This document shows positions 1 to 7,991 of a stretch of DNA of 19,897 bases, in pieces (the stretch's first letter is position 1; each line of letters opens with the position of its first letter). This DNA is from Proteobacteria bacterium UBA1858. Lineage in GTDB: Bacteria > Pseudomonadota > Gammaproteobacteria > UBA4575. A model generated the notes under the pieces. That model did no database searches, was not told where the DNA came from, and saw nothing but the letters and a program-made list of their open reading frames with translations. The DNA is taken from NCBI GenBank assembly GCA_002338385.1, contig DDIE01000072.1, positions 1-19,897 on the forward strand. The letters run 5' to 3'. Both the position numbers and the translations under genes were made by a program.

Positions 1-1131
1 TTCAGACATCCATGGGAATGGATTACTCACGTTTTGATATTGCTCAGACAAACCAATTTGTGAGAAGCGACGATTAGCAATAAATTTGAGGTATTCCTCA
101 AACATATTGGCATTTAAGCCCAGGATGCCGCGTGGCATGGTGTCACGTGCGTATTGGATTTCCAGCTCGACCGCATTGGTAATGAGCGCAATGATTTCTT
201 GCTGGAATTCTGCCGTCCAGAGATGCGGGTTTTCAACTTTAATCTGGTTGATGACATCGATACCAAAGTTCATGTGCATAGATTCATCACGCAGAATGTA
301 TTGGAACTGTTCTGCCACACCGGTCATCTTGTTACGGCGACCCATAGATAGAATCTGGACGAAGCCAACATAGAAGAAGATGCCTTCGAACACCACGTAA
401 AAGGCGATCAAGTCACGCAACAAGCGTTGGTCCATTTCAGCAGTACCAGTGGCAAAGTCTGGATCACCTAGGCTTTGAGTGTATGGCAGGGCCCACTCTG
501 CTTTACGCGCCACTGCGGGGACCTCACGGTACATATTGAATACTTCACCTTCGTCTAAGCCTAGTGATTCGATGCAATACTGATAGGCGTGGGTATGCAC
601 TGCTTCCTCAAATGCCTGACGTAATAAATACTGACGACACTCAGGATTGGTAATGTGCTTATACACGGCCAGAACCAAGTTATTGGCTACTAATGAATCC
701 GCAGTTGAGAAAAAACCAAGGTTACGCTTGATCACGATGCGTTCATCTTCGGTCAGACCATCGGCACTCTTCCAGAGGGCAATGTCTGCCGTCATATTGA
801 TTTCTTGCGGCATCCAGTGATTGGCACAGCCATCCTGATATTTTGACCAGGCCCATTCGTATTTGAAGGGGACGAGCTGGTTGAGATCAGCGCGACAGTT
901 GATGATTTTTTTATCATCGACGCGGATACGCGCTGCGCCCATCTCAATGCTTTCTAGACCGGTCGCACCGAGGTCTTCTGCACTGTCGGATGTGCTATCG
1001 GTGGACGCTGGCGCCGGGCTTACTGCCGCAATCGTCGGCGCTGGTTCAGGGACTGCATTATTGATGATAGGATCAGCAGCCGGTGTGTTCGCAGTGCCTG
1101 TGTCTGCGAGTGGATCATCCCAATTAAACAT
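1..1131 (-). CDS. nrdB: Class I ribonucleotide reductase beta subunit NrdB (C-terminus cut by window edge)
   Basis: Small subunit of aerobic class I ribonucleotide reductase, which holds the diiron-tyrosyl radical cofactor that starts reduction of ribonucleotides to deoxyribonucleotides. 377 residues are visible and the frame runs off the left edge. Metal ligands can be placed by their spacing: D145, E176 and H179 in the first half and E249, E283 and H286 in the second. Y183, four residues after H179, matches the radical tyrosine (E. coli Y122). The motifs CANHWMPQE (102-110) and QAFEEAVHTHAYQY (172-185) fit the P. aeruginosa-type NrdB. Residues 1-58 are a Pro/Ala/Ser/Asp-rich low-complexity leader before the fold begins. 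The ATG at 1131 is preceded by AGGAG at good spacing. The gene lies 47 bp after nrdA and is probably co-transcribed with it. Confidence 0.97.
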   Translation of the reverse strand, partial: MFNWDDPLADTGTANTPAADPIINNAVPEPAPTIAAVSPAPASTDSTSDSAEDLGATGLESIEMGAARIRVDDKKIINCRADLNQLVPFKYEWAWSKYQDGCANHWMPQEINMTADIALWKSADGLTEDERIVIKRNLGFFSTADSLVANNLVLAVYKHITNPECRQYLLRQAFEEAVHTHAYQYCIESLGLDEGEVFNMYREVPAVARKAEWALPYTQSLGDPDFATGTAEMDQRLLRDLIAFYVVFEGIFFYVGFVQILSMGRRNKMTGVAEQFQYILRDESMHMNFGIDVINQIKVENPHLWTAEFQQEIIALITNAVELEIQYARDTMPRGILGLNANMFEEYLKFIANRRFSQIGLSEQYQNVSNPFPWMSE

Positions 1132-1138
1132 ATGTATT

Positions 1139-1143
1139 TACTC
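1139..1143 (-). promoter_or_regulatory. Shine-Dalgarno site of nrdB
   Basis: The minus strand reads AGGAG about 7-8 bases before the nrdB ATG. It is a near-consensus ribosome binding site and supports the ATG at 1131 as the start of the unusual low-complexity N-terminus. Confidence 0.75.
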
Positions 1144-1178
1144 CTAAATTATCTATCTCTAATAAAATTCGGTGACTG

Positions 1179-4067
1179 CTATTGGCAAGCCTCACAGTCG
1201 GGGTCTAATAATGAACATGCTTTCGGTGCGGCGTTATCGTGCGCCTGCGTAGACTCTGTCTGAACGGCATTCAGCTTACTCTCAGCATGGCTTTCCATGG
1301 TGCTCTTCTCGACATGGGTGGCGCCGATCGAGCGCAAGTAGTAAGTCGTCTTAAGCCCACGGACCCAGGCTAACTTGTAGAGGTTATCCATTTTTTGGCC
1401 AGAGGGTTCAGACATATACAGGTTGAGCGACTGAGCTTGATCAATCCATTTTTGGCGACGTGAAGCCGCTTCAATTAACCAGCGTGGGTCGATCTCAAAG
1501 GCGGTGCGATAGCGCTCTTTGATGTCGTTAGGAACACGATCAATGTTTTGCACGCTGCCGTCATAGTATTTGAGATCGTTGACCATAACGTTATCCCATA
1601 GATCAAGCCGCTTGAGGTCGGCGATCAGGTATGGGTTAGCAACGGTGAACTCCCCTGACAAATTCGATTTCACGAATAAGTTTTGATAGGTCGGCTCAAT
1701 GCTCTGAGTGACACCACAAATATTGGAAATAGTAGCCGTTGGGGCGATGGCCATAGTATTGGAATTACGCATACCCACTTGCTTAATACGCTCACGTAGA
1801 GGTTCCCAATCCAGTGCAGCAGAACGGTCGACATTGAGGAAGCCATCGCGCTCCTGCGCCAGCAATTCTATGGAATCAATCGGTAGGATACCCTGTGACC
1901 ATAATGAGCCTTGGTAGCTCTGATAAGTGCCACGCTCTTCTGCTAGATTAGTTGATGCCTGAATGGAGTAATAGCTGATTGCTTCCATGGAGGTGTCGGC
2001 AAACTTCACCGCATCTTCACTAGCATAGGGCGTATTGAGCTTATATAGCGCGTCCTGGAAGCCCATCATACCGATCCCAATTGGACGATGGCGCAAGTTG
2101 GAGGCACGCGCAGTGGCGACGCTGTAGTAATTGTAGTCAATGACATTATCCAGCATACGAATAGCCGTATTTATAGTGCGCTCCAATTTCTTCATGTCGA
2201 TGCCGTCTGCCGTGGTGTGCGTGGCCAGATTGACTGAACCTAGGTTACACACCGCGATCTCAGCATCTGAAGTATTAAGCGTGATCTCTGTACATAGGTT
2301 AGATGAGTGCACTGTACCCACATGACCTTGAGGCGAACGGATGTTGCATGGATCTTTAAAGGTAATCCAAGGATGCCCCGTCTCGAACAACATGCCTAAC
2401 ATTTTGCGCCATAGGTCTGTAGCGGGCATGGTTTTGAAGTTTTTGATCTCGCCTGCGGCTGCCATCTGCTCATATTCGGTATAGCGCTGTTCAAAGGCTG
2501 CGCCATACAAATCATGCAGATCTGGGGCGTCGTTGGGTGAGAATAACGTCCAGTCTTGTTCCTGGCTGACACGCTTCATGAATAAGTCTGGAATCCAGTT
2601 CGCGGTATTCATATCATGCGTGCGACGCCGGTCATCTCCGGTGTTTTTGCGCAGGTCTAGAAATTCCTCAACATCCAGGTGCCAAGTTTCTAAGTAAGCA
2701 CACATCGCCCCCTTACGCTTGCCGCCCTGATTGACTGCAACTGCGGTATCGTTGGCAACTTTAAGAAATGGCACAACCCCCTGAGATTTACCGTTAGTGC
2801 CTTTAATATGAGAGCCCATAGCACGCACACGGGTCCAGTCGTTGCCTAAGCCACCGGCAAATTTGGACAACATAGCGTCATCTTTAATAGCGTCGAAAAT
2901 ACCATGTAAGTCATCCGGCACTGTTGTCAGATAGCAAGAGGACAGCTGCGGGCGCAAGGTGCCGGCGTTAAACAGGGTTGGCGTAGAACTCATAAAGTCG
3001 AACGAGCTTAGCAGACGATAGAATTCAATAGTGCGTTTCTCACGCTCGATTTCGTTGATAGCCAAGCCCATGGCAACACGCATAAAGAAGGCTTGCGGGA
3101 GTTCGATACGGACATCATCGGTATGAATAAAATAGCGATCATATAAGGTCTGCAGGCCAAGATAAGTGAACTGGTAGTCTCGTTCTGGCAACAAGGCCGC
3201 GCCGAGTACATCAAGATCGTATTCCGTCGCTAACTTGTCATCAATCAGCTCCAGCTGAGCCGCTTGTTTAATGTAGCTTTTGAAATAGTCACTGTACGCA
3301 ACACTCATTTCTTCCTGGGTGGCGACGACAGTCTTGCCGTTGAGGTGAGACAGTGCTTCGCTGCGAATGGTATCGAGCAGCAGGCGTGCAGCCACATAGG
3401 TATAGTTGACTTCTTTTTCGATCATGGTGCGCGCACTCATAGTCAGTGCCTGAGCAACATCAGCCTGAGGAACACCGTCATATAAGTTACGCAGGGTCTC
3501 ATCGATGATCGGTTGCGCCTCAACATCATCCAGGTCACCGCAGGCATCTGTGACCACGGTGTGCAAACGCTGAATATCCAATGGCTGGAGCTGGCCGGCG
3601 GCATTGGTCACCTGCATCACTGGAGTGGTGCTGTCTGGCTGCGCGTGTTGCTCGCTGTGGGCCCGTTCTCGGGCTCGCTCTTCACGGTACAAGACATAGT
3701 CACGCGCGACTTTATGGTAGCCAGCACGCATCAGTGACAGCTCTACCGCATCCTGAATATCTTCAATGTGAAAGGTGCCACCGTTGGGTCGGTTACGCGT
3801 TAATGCACTCTCAACTTTAGTGGTTATATCTGTGACTGCTTCGTGCACCCGGCTTGAGGCCGCAGCCTCGCCGCCCTCGACAGCAAGAAAAGCTTTGGTG
3901 ACAGCAACTTTGATTTTGTCGCGGTCGAAACTGGTGACTTTGCCGTTGCGGCGAATAACGCGGTACTGCCCTGGTGCAGTTGTTTGCAGCTCATGCTCAT
4001 GCGGGGCCTCTGTATATGGCACCGATGAACCGTTTTCATAACTTGGCGTAATATTGTCTGATTGCAT
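1179..4067 (-). CDS. nrdA: Class I ribonucleotide reductase alpha subunit NrdA, double ATP cone
   Basis: Large catalytic subunit of class I ribonucleotide reductase. At 962 residues it matches the long P. aeruginosa-type NrdA (about 963). Two ATP-cone regions are visible: a canonical one at about residues 35-125 (starts YRVIRRNGKVTSFDRDKI) and a second at about 150-240 (starts MQVTNAAGQLQPLD). In the barrel, C378 sits in LSSCYL and N590, C592 and E594 in NLCTEI. Y909 and Y910 form the radical-transfer pair. The C-terminus carries the thiol shuttle cysteines C951, C958 and C961 in a CSLLDPDCEACQ tail. The ATG at 4067 is preceded by GAGAGAG. By family knowledge the first cone probably handles dATP/ATP activity control; whether the second, diverged cone binds nucleotide cannot be judged here. 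It heads the operon with nrdB. Confidence 0.98.
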   Translation of the reverse strand: MQSDNITPSYENGSSVPYTEAPHEHELQTTAPGQYRVIRRNGKVTSFDRDKIKVAVTKAFLAVEGGEAAASSRVHEAVTDITTKVESALTRNRPNGGTFHIEDIQDAVELSLMRAGYHKVARDYVLYREERARERAHSEQHAQPDSTTPVMQVTNAAGQLQPLDIQRLHTVVTDACGDLDDVEAQPIIDETLRNLYDGVPQADVAQALTMSARTMIEKEVNYTYVAARLLLDTIRSEALSHLNGKTVVATQEEMSVAYSDYFKSYIKQAAQLELIDDKLATEYDLDVLGAALLPERDYQFTYLGLQTLYDRYFIHTDDVRIELPQAFFMRVAMGLAINEIEREKRTIEFYRLLSSFDFMSSTPTLFNAGTLRPQLSSCYLTTVPDDLHGIFDAIKDDAMLSKFAGGLGNDWTRVRAMGSHIKGTNGKSQGVVPFLKVANDTAVAVNQGGKRKGAMCAYLETWHLDVEEFLDLRKNTGDDRRRTHDMNTANWIPDLFMKRVSQEQDWTLFSPNDAPDLHDLYGAAFEQRYTEYEQMAAAGEIKNFKTMPATDLWRKMLGMLFETGHPWITFKDPCNIRSPQGHVGTVHSSNLCTEITLNTSDAEIAVCNLGSVNLATHTTADGIDMKKLERTINTAIRMLDNVIDYNYYSVATARASNLRHRPIGIGMMGFQDALYKLNTPYASEDAVKFADTSMEAISYYSIQASTNLAEERGTYQSYQGSLWSQGILPIDSIELLAQERDGFLNVDRSAALDWEPLRERIKQVGMRNSNTMAIAPTATISNICGVTQSIEPTYQNLFVKSNLSGEFTVANPYLIADLKRLDLWDNVMVNDLKYYDGSVQNIDRVPNDIKERYRTAFEIDPRWLIEAASRRQKWIDQAQSLNLYMSEPSGQKMDNLYKLAWVRGLKTTYYLRSIGATHVEKSTMESHAESKLNAVQTESTQAHDNAAPKACSLLDPDCEACQ

Positions 4068-4158
4068 TAATTTACTCTCTCAGGATTGGCTTATTCTGTT
4101 TTAGTGTATTTTTTATCCGACTGAGCGAACGTATAATTATCTTCCCCTGTTCACTCAA

Positions 4159-4174
4159 ACACTATAAGTTGAGG
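4159..4174. promoter_or_regulatory. NrdR-box-like operator, promoter-proximal
   Basis: The 16-bp sequence ACACTATAAGTTGAGG matches the NrdR box consensus ACACWATATATWGTGT at 12 of 16 positions, with a perfect left half. NrdR is the ATP/dATP-sensing repressor of ribonucleotide reductase genes. The site covers the nrdA -10 element and starts 32 bp from the second box, a typical pair spacing of about three helical turns. Confidence 0.7.
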
Positions 4175-4190
4175 TAGGGAGAGTCGTCAA
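4161..4190 (-). promoter_or_regulatory. Probable sigma70 promoter of nrdAB
   Basis: On the minus strand, TTGACG (4185-4190, five of six matches to the -35 consensus) and TATAGT (4161-4166, five of six matches to the -10 consensus) are separated by 18 bp. Transcription would start near 4154, leaving a leader of about 85 nt before nrdA. The -10 lies inside one NrdR-like box and the -35 directly abuts the other, so repressor binding would be expected to block RNA polymerase. Confidence 0.7.
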
Positions 4191-4206
4191 CCCCAATATG
4201 TTGTGG
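4191..4206. promoter_or_regulatory. NrdR-box-like operator, promoter-distal
   Basis: The 16-bp sequence CCCCAATATGTTGTGG matches ACACWATATATWGTGT at 12 of 16 positions, with a well conserved AATAT core and TTGTG right half. It directly abuts the nrdA -35 hexamer and is offset by 32 bp from the first box. NrdR is known to bind such phased pairs cooperatively. Confidence 0.68.
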
Positions 4207-4292
4207 AAATGGCGGTGTACGGGCCGGGTGTAAGCTGTGCATAAAATGTGTGCAAACTGCACCATAATGAAAATTATGTTTATATTCCTGCA

Positions 4293-4325
4293 CTTACAGC
4301 TGGGGATGAAAATCAGCCGGGTAAG
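4293..4325 (+). other. Possible stem-loop in the ABC exporter upstream region
   Basis: CTTAC (4293-4297) pairs with GTAAG (4321-4325), and GCTG (4299-4302) pairs with CAGC (4314-4317), around an 11-base loop with a 1 by 3 internal bulge. No U-tract follows, so it is not a standard terminator. The rest of 4207-4407 shows no promoter I would defend for the exporter; CATAAT at 4263-4268 is a -10 candidate without a good -35. Function of the stem-loop is unknown. Confidence 0.25.
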
Positions 4326-4407
4326 CGCTGAGCTATCCGCCACATCAGGGTGCTAAATTTTGCGTCACAGGCCTCATTTCAGGGCCGTTGCGAAACAGGG
4401 ACAGATC

Positions 4408-6192
4408 ATGAAAGGAATACACGCAAGAACCGAAGAACCTCACAAAGCGCGCTCAGACTGGCGCAATTTATGTGGTCTGTTTCCCTACTTGTGGGAATAT
4501 CGCGGTCGCATCCTGGTGGCTCTTATGTGCCTGATGCTCGCGAAAGTGGCGACTGTGAGCGTGCCAGTGCTGCTCAAACATATCGTTGATAGTCTGGATA
4601 CGGACCAACTGGTGCTGCAATTGCCGCTCAGTCTGTTATTAGGCTATGGCGCTTTGCGGCTGGCTACCGCGTTATTTAATGAATTACGGGATGTATTATT
4701 TGCCCGCGCTCGTTTTCATGCCATCCGGCGCCTGTCGACAGATGTTTTGGCCCATCTCCACCGCCTGTCGTTGCGTTTTCATCTGGATCGCCGCACTGGC
4801 ACAGTGACGCGCGATTTGGAACGTGGTACCCAGAGCTTAAGCTCGCTGGCGAATTACTTCATATTCATAGTCATTCCTACCGTCTTTGAAATTCTTCTCG
4901 TGATAGGGATTTTGTTCGGTGCATATACCGTCCAGTTTAGCCTAGTGACTTTGCTGACTATTGCGGTCTATGTGGTGTTTACGGTGATGTTCAGCAATTG
5001 GCGCATGCATTATCGGCATCTGGCCAATAAGTTAGATTCTCAGGCGCATGCTAGAGCAGTCGATAGCTTGCTCAATTATGAGACGGTGAAGTATTTCAAT
5101 AATGAGCGTTTTGAGGTGGATCGCTATGCGGAAACGTTGACGGAATGGGAGCACGCCACCATCAAAAGCACATTTACTATGTCGCTGCTCAATTTTGGTC
5201 AAGCCGCGATCATCGCCGTCGGTGTCAGTATGATCATGATACTCGCCGCCCAGGGAGTGGTCGCAGGGGACATGACGATTGGTGATCTAGTTTTAGTTAA
5301 TGCACTCATGTTGCAATTATTCCTCCCCATGAACATGCTCGGCATTGTCTATCGGCAGATCACCTACGCGCTGGCCGATATGGATCAATTGTCAAAATTG
5401 CTGGAGGAGACACCTGATGTGCGCGACCCAGCCGACGCGGCTGAGCTGCAGGTTGCGCAATGTGCGATTGATTTTAACCAAGTGGGTTTTGCTTATCAGC
5501 CAGAGCGACAGATACTCAAAGATATTAACCTCACCATTAAGCCCGGTGAAAAGGTGGCGGTGGTGGGGCCTTCTGGTTCAGGTAAATCGACACTGGCACG
5601 CTTGCTGTTTCGTTTTTATGATGTCACCGACGGGGTTATTGCAATTGACGGGCAAAATATTGCCAGTGCCAGTCAGGATAGTCTGAGACGCCACATTGGT
5701 ATGGTGCCGCAAGATACCATGCTGTTTAATGAATCGATCCGCTTCAATATCCAATACGGTAATCCCGCCGCAAACGAGGATGAGTTTATGCAAGCATTAC
5801 AACTGGCTAATCTGGAAAAGTTAGTCAGTGATTTACCTGCCGGATTGGACACCATAGTGGGCGAACGCGGGTTAAAGCTGTCGGGTGGTGAAGTACAGCG
5901 TGTCGCCATTGCCAGAGCGATTCTCAAACGACCCAAGATCATCGTCTTTGACGAGGCCACATCCAGTCTCGATTCGGAGACAGAGAGCTTGGTGATGCAA
6001 GCCATCCAAAAGGTCACTCAGCAGGTCACCTCACTGATGATTGCGCATCGTCTTTCTACTATAGTGGACGCTGATCGTATTTATGTCCTCGACAAGGGTC
6101 AAATAATGGAACATGGGACGCACGCTGAATTGCTCCAGCATAATCAGCTATACTCCCACTTATGGGAGCTACAACAATCCGATACGAGCTGA
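4408..6192 (+). CDS. Atm1-family ABC exporter (fused permease and ATPase)
   Basis: Half-transporter of 594 residues with six predicted membrane segments in about residues 30-320, followed by one nucleotide-binding domain. It would work as a homodimer in the inner membrane. Walker A is GPSGSGKST (387-395), the signature LSGGE (491-495), Walker B IVFDE (512-516), and the H-loop histidine is H547. NYETVKYFNNE in the cytoplasmic loop is a hallmark of the Atm1/HMT1 group. Relatives in mitochondria and Novosphingobium export glutathione-linked sulfur, Fe-S precursor or heavy-metal conjugates, so a glutathione-conjugate substrate is the best inference. The frame can be extended upstream to a TTG at 4360, but I chose the ATG at 4408: it has AGGGA ahead of it and gives the usual family length. 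It is divergent from nrdA and followed 49 bp later by the S24-like gene. Confidence 0.92.
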   Translation: MKGIHARTEEPHKARSDWRNLCGLFPYLWEYRGRILVALMCLMLAKVATVSVPVLLKHIVDSLDTDQLVLQLPLSLLLGYGALRLATALFNELRDVLFARARFHAIRRLSTDVLAHLHRLSLRFHLDRRTGTVTRDLERGTQSLSSLANYFIFIVIPTVFEILLVIGILFGAYTVQFSLVTLLTIAVYVVFTVMFSNWRMHYRHLANKLDSQAHARAVDSLLNYETVKYFNNERFEVDRYAETLTEWEHATIKSTFTMSLLNFGQAAIIAVGVSMIMILAAQGVVAGDMTIGDLVLVNALMLQLFLPMNMLGIVYRQITYALADMDQLSKLLEETPDVRDPADAAELQVAQCAIDFNQVGFAYQPERQILKDINLTIKPGEKVAVVGPSGSGKSTLARLLFRFYDVTDGVIAIDGQNIASASQDSLRRHIGMVPQDTMLFNESIRFNIQYGNPAANEDEFMQALQLANLEKLVSDLPAGLDTIVGERGLKLSGGEVQRVAIARAILKRPKIIVFDEATSSLDSETESLVMQAIQKVTQQVTSLMIAHRLSTIVDADRIYVLDKGQIMEHGTHAELLQHNQLYSHLWELQQSDTS

Positions 6193-6241
6193 TTTTTATA
6201 CCTTATTTTGATGTTTGTATCACTAACTGAGAGACGTATGG

Positions 6242-6577
6242 ATGGATGAAAAACTCGACATGATGGATAGCAGTGGTTGTGCTAGTAGCGAACCATTTGC
6301 ATTGCGTGTTTTGGGGGACAGTATGGAGCCTGAATTCAAAGACGGCTGTATCATAATCATTGATCCCTCAGGCAACGCTCGGCACGGAAATTATGTGATT
6401 GCCGAACTGGATGGCGAGTATATTTTTCGCCAATTTATTCAACAAGAGGATAAGTATCTCCTGAAAGCCATCAATCAGGGGTATCCCGATGTGGCCTTGG
6501 AGGATGCGTCAGCCGTGCGCGGGGTGGTGACGCAGCGCGCAGGCGCACGCCGCAAGTACCATAAGCACTATGATTAG
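6242..6577 (+). CDS. Short S24/LexA-fold protein without DNA-binding domain; catalytic Lys replaced by Arg
   Basis: 111 residues that match the autoprotease domain of S24 (LexA/UmuD/phage repressor) proteins, with no helix-turn-helix. The nucleophile motif is intact: S27 in VLGDSMEPEF. The segment GNYVIAELDGEYIFRQF (49-65) aligns with the LexA region that carries the general-base lysine, but the residue at that place is R63. YLLKAINQGYP then aligns with the usual YLLxxxNxxYP segment. Arg is a poor general base, so self-cleavage may be lost or changed. The ATG at 6242 has GAGAG eight bases upstream; a second ATG at 6238 is out of frame and hits a stop at once. It probably shares a transcript with the Atm1-type exporter. 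Role unknown; it could be a ligand-binding or UmuD-like partner. Confidence 0.75.
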   Translation: MDEKLDMMDSSGCASSEPFALRVLGDSMEPEFKDGCIIIIDPSGNARHGNYVIAELDGEYIFRQFIQQEDKYLLKAINQGYPDVALEDASAVRGVVTQRAGARRKYHKHYD

Positions 6578-6584
6578 GCAGGCG

Positions 6585-6752
6585 CTATTTACTGTAGCTG
6601 TTGAAGAAGCGCACGTATAGGAAGAACACCAGCAGATAGAGAGCAACCAGTGATACGATCTGACCGGTGCTGAAGTCAGGGATATTAATAGTAACCACGC
6701 TGGCGATAATTACAGCTACCAGTGCGAAGCGATTGCGTTGCCAAGGTCTCAT
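6585..6752 (-). CDS. Small membrane protein, 55 residues
   Basis: The frame encodes a basic start (MRPWQRNR) and two hydrophobic stretches, at about residues 9-24 and 32-47, separated by the short loop INIPDFSTGQ. It ends in an aromatic/basic tail, VRFFNSYSK. This looks like a two-pass inner-membrane hairpin. I do not recognise a family. It is the last gene of a same-strand run that begins at the dsrN-like gene and lies 18 bp after the preceding small frame. AGTGAG upstream of the ATG is a modest ribosome binding site. The clean hydrophobic pattern and position argue that it is real, but conservation was not tested. Confidence 0.55.
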   Translation of the reverse strand: MRPWQRNRFALVAVIIASVVTINIPDFSTGQIVSLVALYLLVFFLYVRFFNSYSK

Positions 6753-6770
6753 ACATTGCTCACTTTGAGG

Positions 6771-6848
6771 TTAAAAAACACCAGCTAGGATAAAGCCCAG
6801 CAATATTAGGGCGACAGTCAAGCCTGCGCAAATCATTAAATATTTCAT
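6771..6848 (-). CDS. Very small single-span membrane peptide, 25 residues
   Basis: A tiny frame, MKYLMICAGLTVALILLGF then ILAGVF, that is almost wholly a single membrane span. It lies 21 bp after the rhodanese gene and 18 bp before the 55-residue membrane protein, on the same strand. There is no clear ribosome binding site, and translation could be coupled to the gene before it. Frames this short arise by chance, so this is tentative; it could simply be part of the intergenic leader. Confidence 0.3.
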   Translation of the reverse strand: MKYLMICAGLTVALILLGFILAGVF

Positions 6849-6869
6849 AATAATTTTTGTACAGGACGG

Positions 6870-7319
6870 CTAGTCGGCCTTTGCCGCCAAAAAGGCTTCG
6901 GCGGTATCACCATCGACCACCTTGGCCGCGCTGTCGACGAGAGGCTGATCAAAATCGTTCCACCCGCGGAGGCCCGTTTTAAGCGAATAAGCGTGTTCAA
7001 ATCCCAGCTGCTGAAGACTGTATGTAGCCATGCAACTGCGCTTGCCTGAGCGGCAAATAACGATCACTTGATGGCTACGCGCGGTGACCAGCTGCGGATG
7101 AGTCTCATCATAGCCAGGTTCGCTGGCGGCTTCTAAGATACCTCGGGGCACATTGATGGAACCAGCAATATGCATGCTGTTGAATTCATCGGCTTCACGC
7201 ACATCGAGCAATAATAAAGACTCTTTATTGGCTATTTTTTCGGCCACATCCCAGGGCATCAGCTCATTTATCTGCGCGGCGGTTTGCGCCACCATCTGAT
7301 CAAAGGTTATCACGTTCAT
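6870..7319 (-). CDS. Single-domain rhodanese-like sulfurtransferase
   Basis: 149 residues forming one rhodanese domain. C89 is the predicted persulfide-carrying cysteine in the active loop CRSGKRS (89-95). Upstream are the conserved LLLDVREADEF (36-46) and HIAGSINVPRG (50-60) motifs. No signal peptide is seen, so it should act in the cytoplasm. Rhodaneses of this kind move sulfane sulfur between thiosulfate, glutathione persulfide and protein acceptors. It follows the NarL-like gene by 12 bp in the run that begins with dsrN and dsrR, so a role in feeding or sensing sulfane sulfur for sulfur oxidation is a reasonable inference. The N-terminal 20 residues and Ala-rich tail are outside the core fold. 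Confidence 0.88.
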   Translation of the reverse strand: MNVITFDQMVAQTAAQINELMPWDVAEKIANKESLLLLDVREADEFNSMHIAGSINVPRGILEAASEPGYDETHPQLVTARSHQVIVICRSGKRSCMATYSLQQLGFEHAYSLKTGLRGWNDFDQPLVDSAAKVVDGDTAEAFLAAKAD

Positions 7320-7331
7320 GTCCCCGCTCGA

Positions 7332-7991
7332 TTATTTCTTATTGGCGCGTAAACCCTGTTCCACCGCGATCACAGCCGCTTCTACCCGAGAGTGTATATT
7401 CAGTTTTCTGAGGATCGCTTTGACGTGTAGCTTCACGGTACCATCAGAGATACCCAGGTTGCGTGCAATCACTTTATTACTTTGGCCTTCGGCCAACAGG
7501 CTGAGAATTTCTGACTCACGCGGTGTCAAATCGTCAATCGGGCTGGGTTCTGTTTCTAAAATTGGTTCACCTTTCACAACTCGCGCCAGAATCTGGGTCA
7601 GGTTGGGGGCCACTACCGTTTCACCGCGGACGATCTCGCGCAAGGCAGCAACCACATCATCGGGTTCCATATCTTTCAACAGGTAACCCTTGGCACCATT
7701 GCGCAGCGCTTCAACTAAATCCCGTTCATCATTACTCGTGGTCAGCATGGCGACTGGTGATTCAAACTTAATTAGCTGCAGTTGTTTGAGGACTTCCAGA
7801 CCAGTAATGTTGGGCATACGCATATCCAACAAGACAATGTCAGGCTTGAGTTCCTGGGCCAGTCGAATGCCTTCATGACCGTCCCCTAGTGAGCCTACAA
7901 CATCTATATTATGTCGATCTAATAGCCCTTTTAGGCCATCACGAAATAGAGTGTGGTCATCAATGATCAATACGCGTAAATTCGAGCTCAT
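7332..7991 (-). CDS. NarL/FixJ-family response regulator
   Basis: 219 residues. The receiver domain (about 5-120) has the acidic pair D11/D12, phosphoacceptor D56 in IVLLDMRMP, and the conserved Lys of YLLKDM. The C-terminal LuxR-type helix-turn-helix (about 150-212) contains LTPRESEILSLLAEG, NKVIARNLGISDGTVKLHV and ILRKLNIHSR. The whole resembles NarL closely. It overlaps the end of the kinase gene by 32 bp, so the two are translationally linked and almost certainly cognate. Likely targets include its own operon; a direct repeat lies in the promoter region of the dsrN-like gene. The inducing signal cannot be read from this protein. Confidence 0.93.
   Translation of the reverse strand: MSSNLRVLIIDDHTLFRDGLKGLLDRHNIDVVGSLGDGHEGIRLAQELKPDIVLLDMRMPNITGLEVLKQLQLIKFESPVAMLTTSNDERDLVEALRNGAKGYLLKDMEPDDVVAALREIVRGETVVAPNLTQILARVVKGEPILETEPSPIDDLTPRESEILSLLAEGQSNKVIARNLGISDGTVKLHVKAILRKLNIHSRVEAAVIAVEQGLRANKK

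Noticed and set aside
863..1147. 94-codon plus-strand frame opposite the start of nrdB
   Set aside because: It is antisense to a clear NrdB coding region. Its Ala/Ser-rich composition is a shadow of the low-complexity nrdB leader.
4155..4343. 62-codon minus-strand frame in the nrdA/exporter gap
   Set aside because: It overlaps the nrdAB promoter and both NrdR-like boxes and has no recognisable features.
4360..4407. TTG start that would lengthen the Atm1-type exporter by 16 residues
   Set aside because: There is no ribosome binding site ahead of it. The ATG at 4408 has AGGGA and gives the usual family length.
6771..6848. 25-residue frame as a lipoprotein (LMIC near the start)
   Set aside because: The signal region before Cys is too short and nothing soluble follows, so a single-span peptide fits better.
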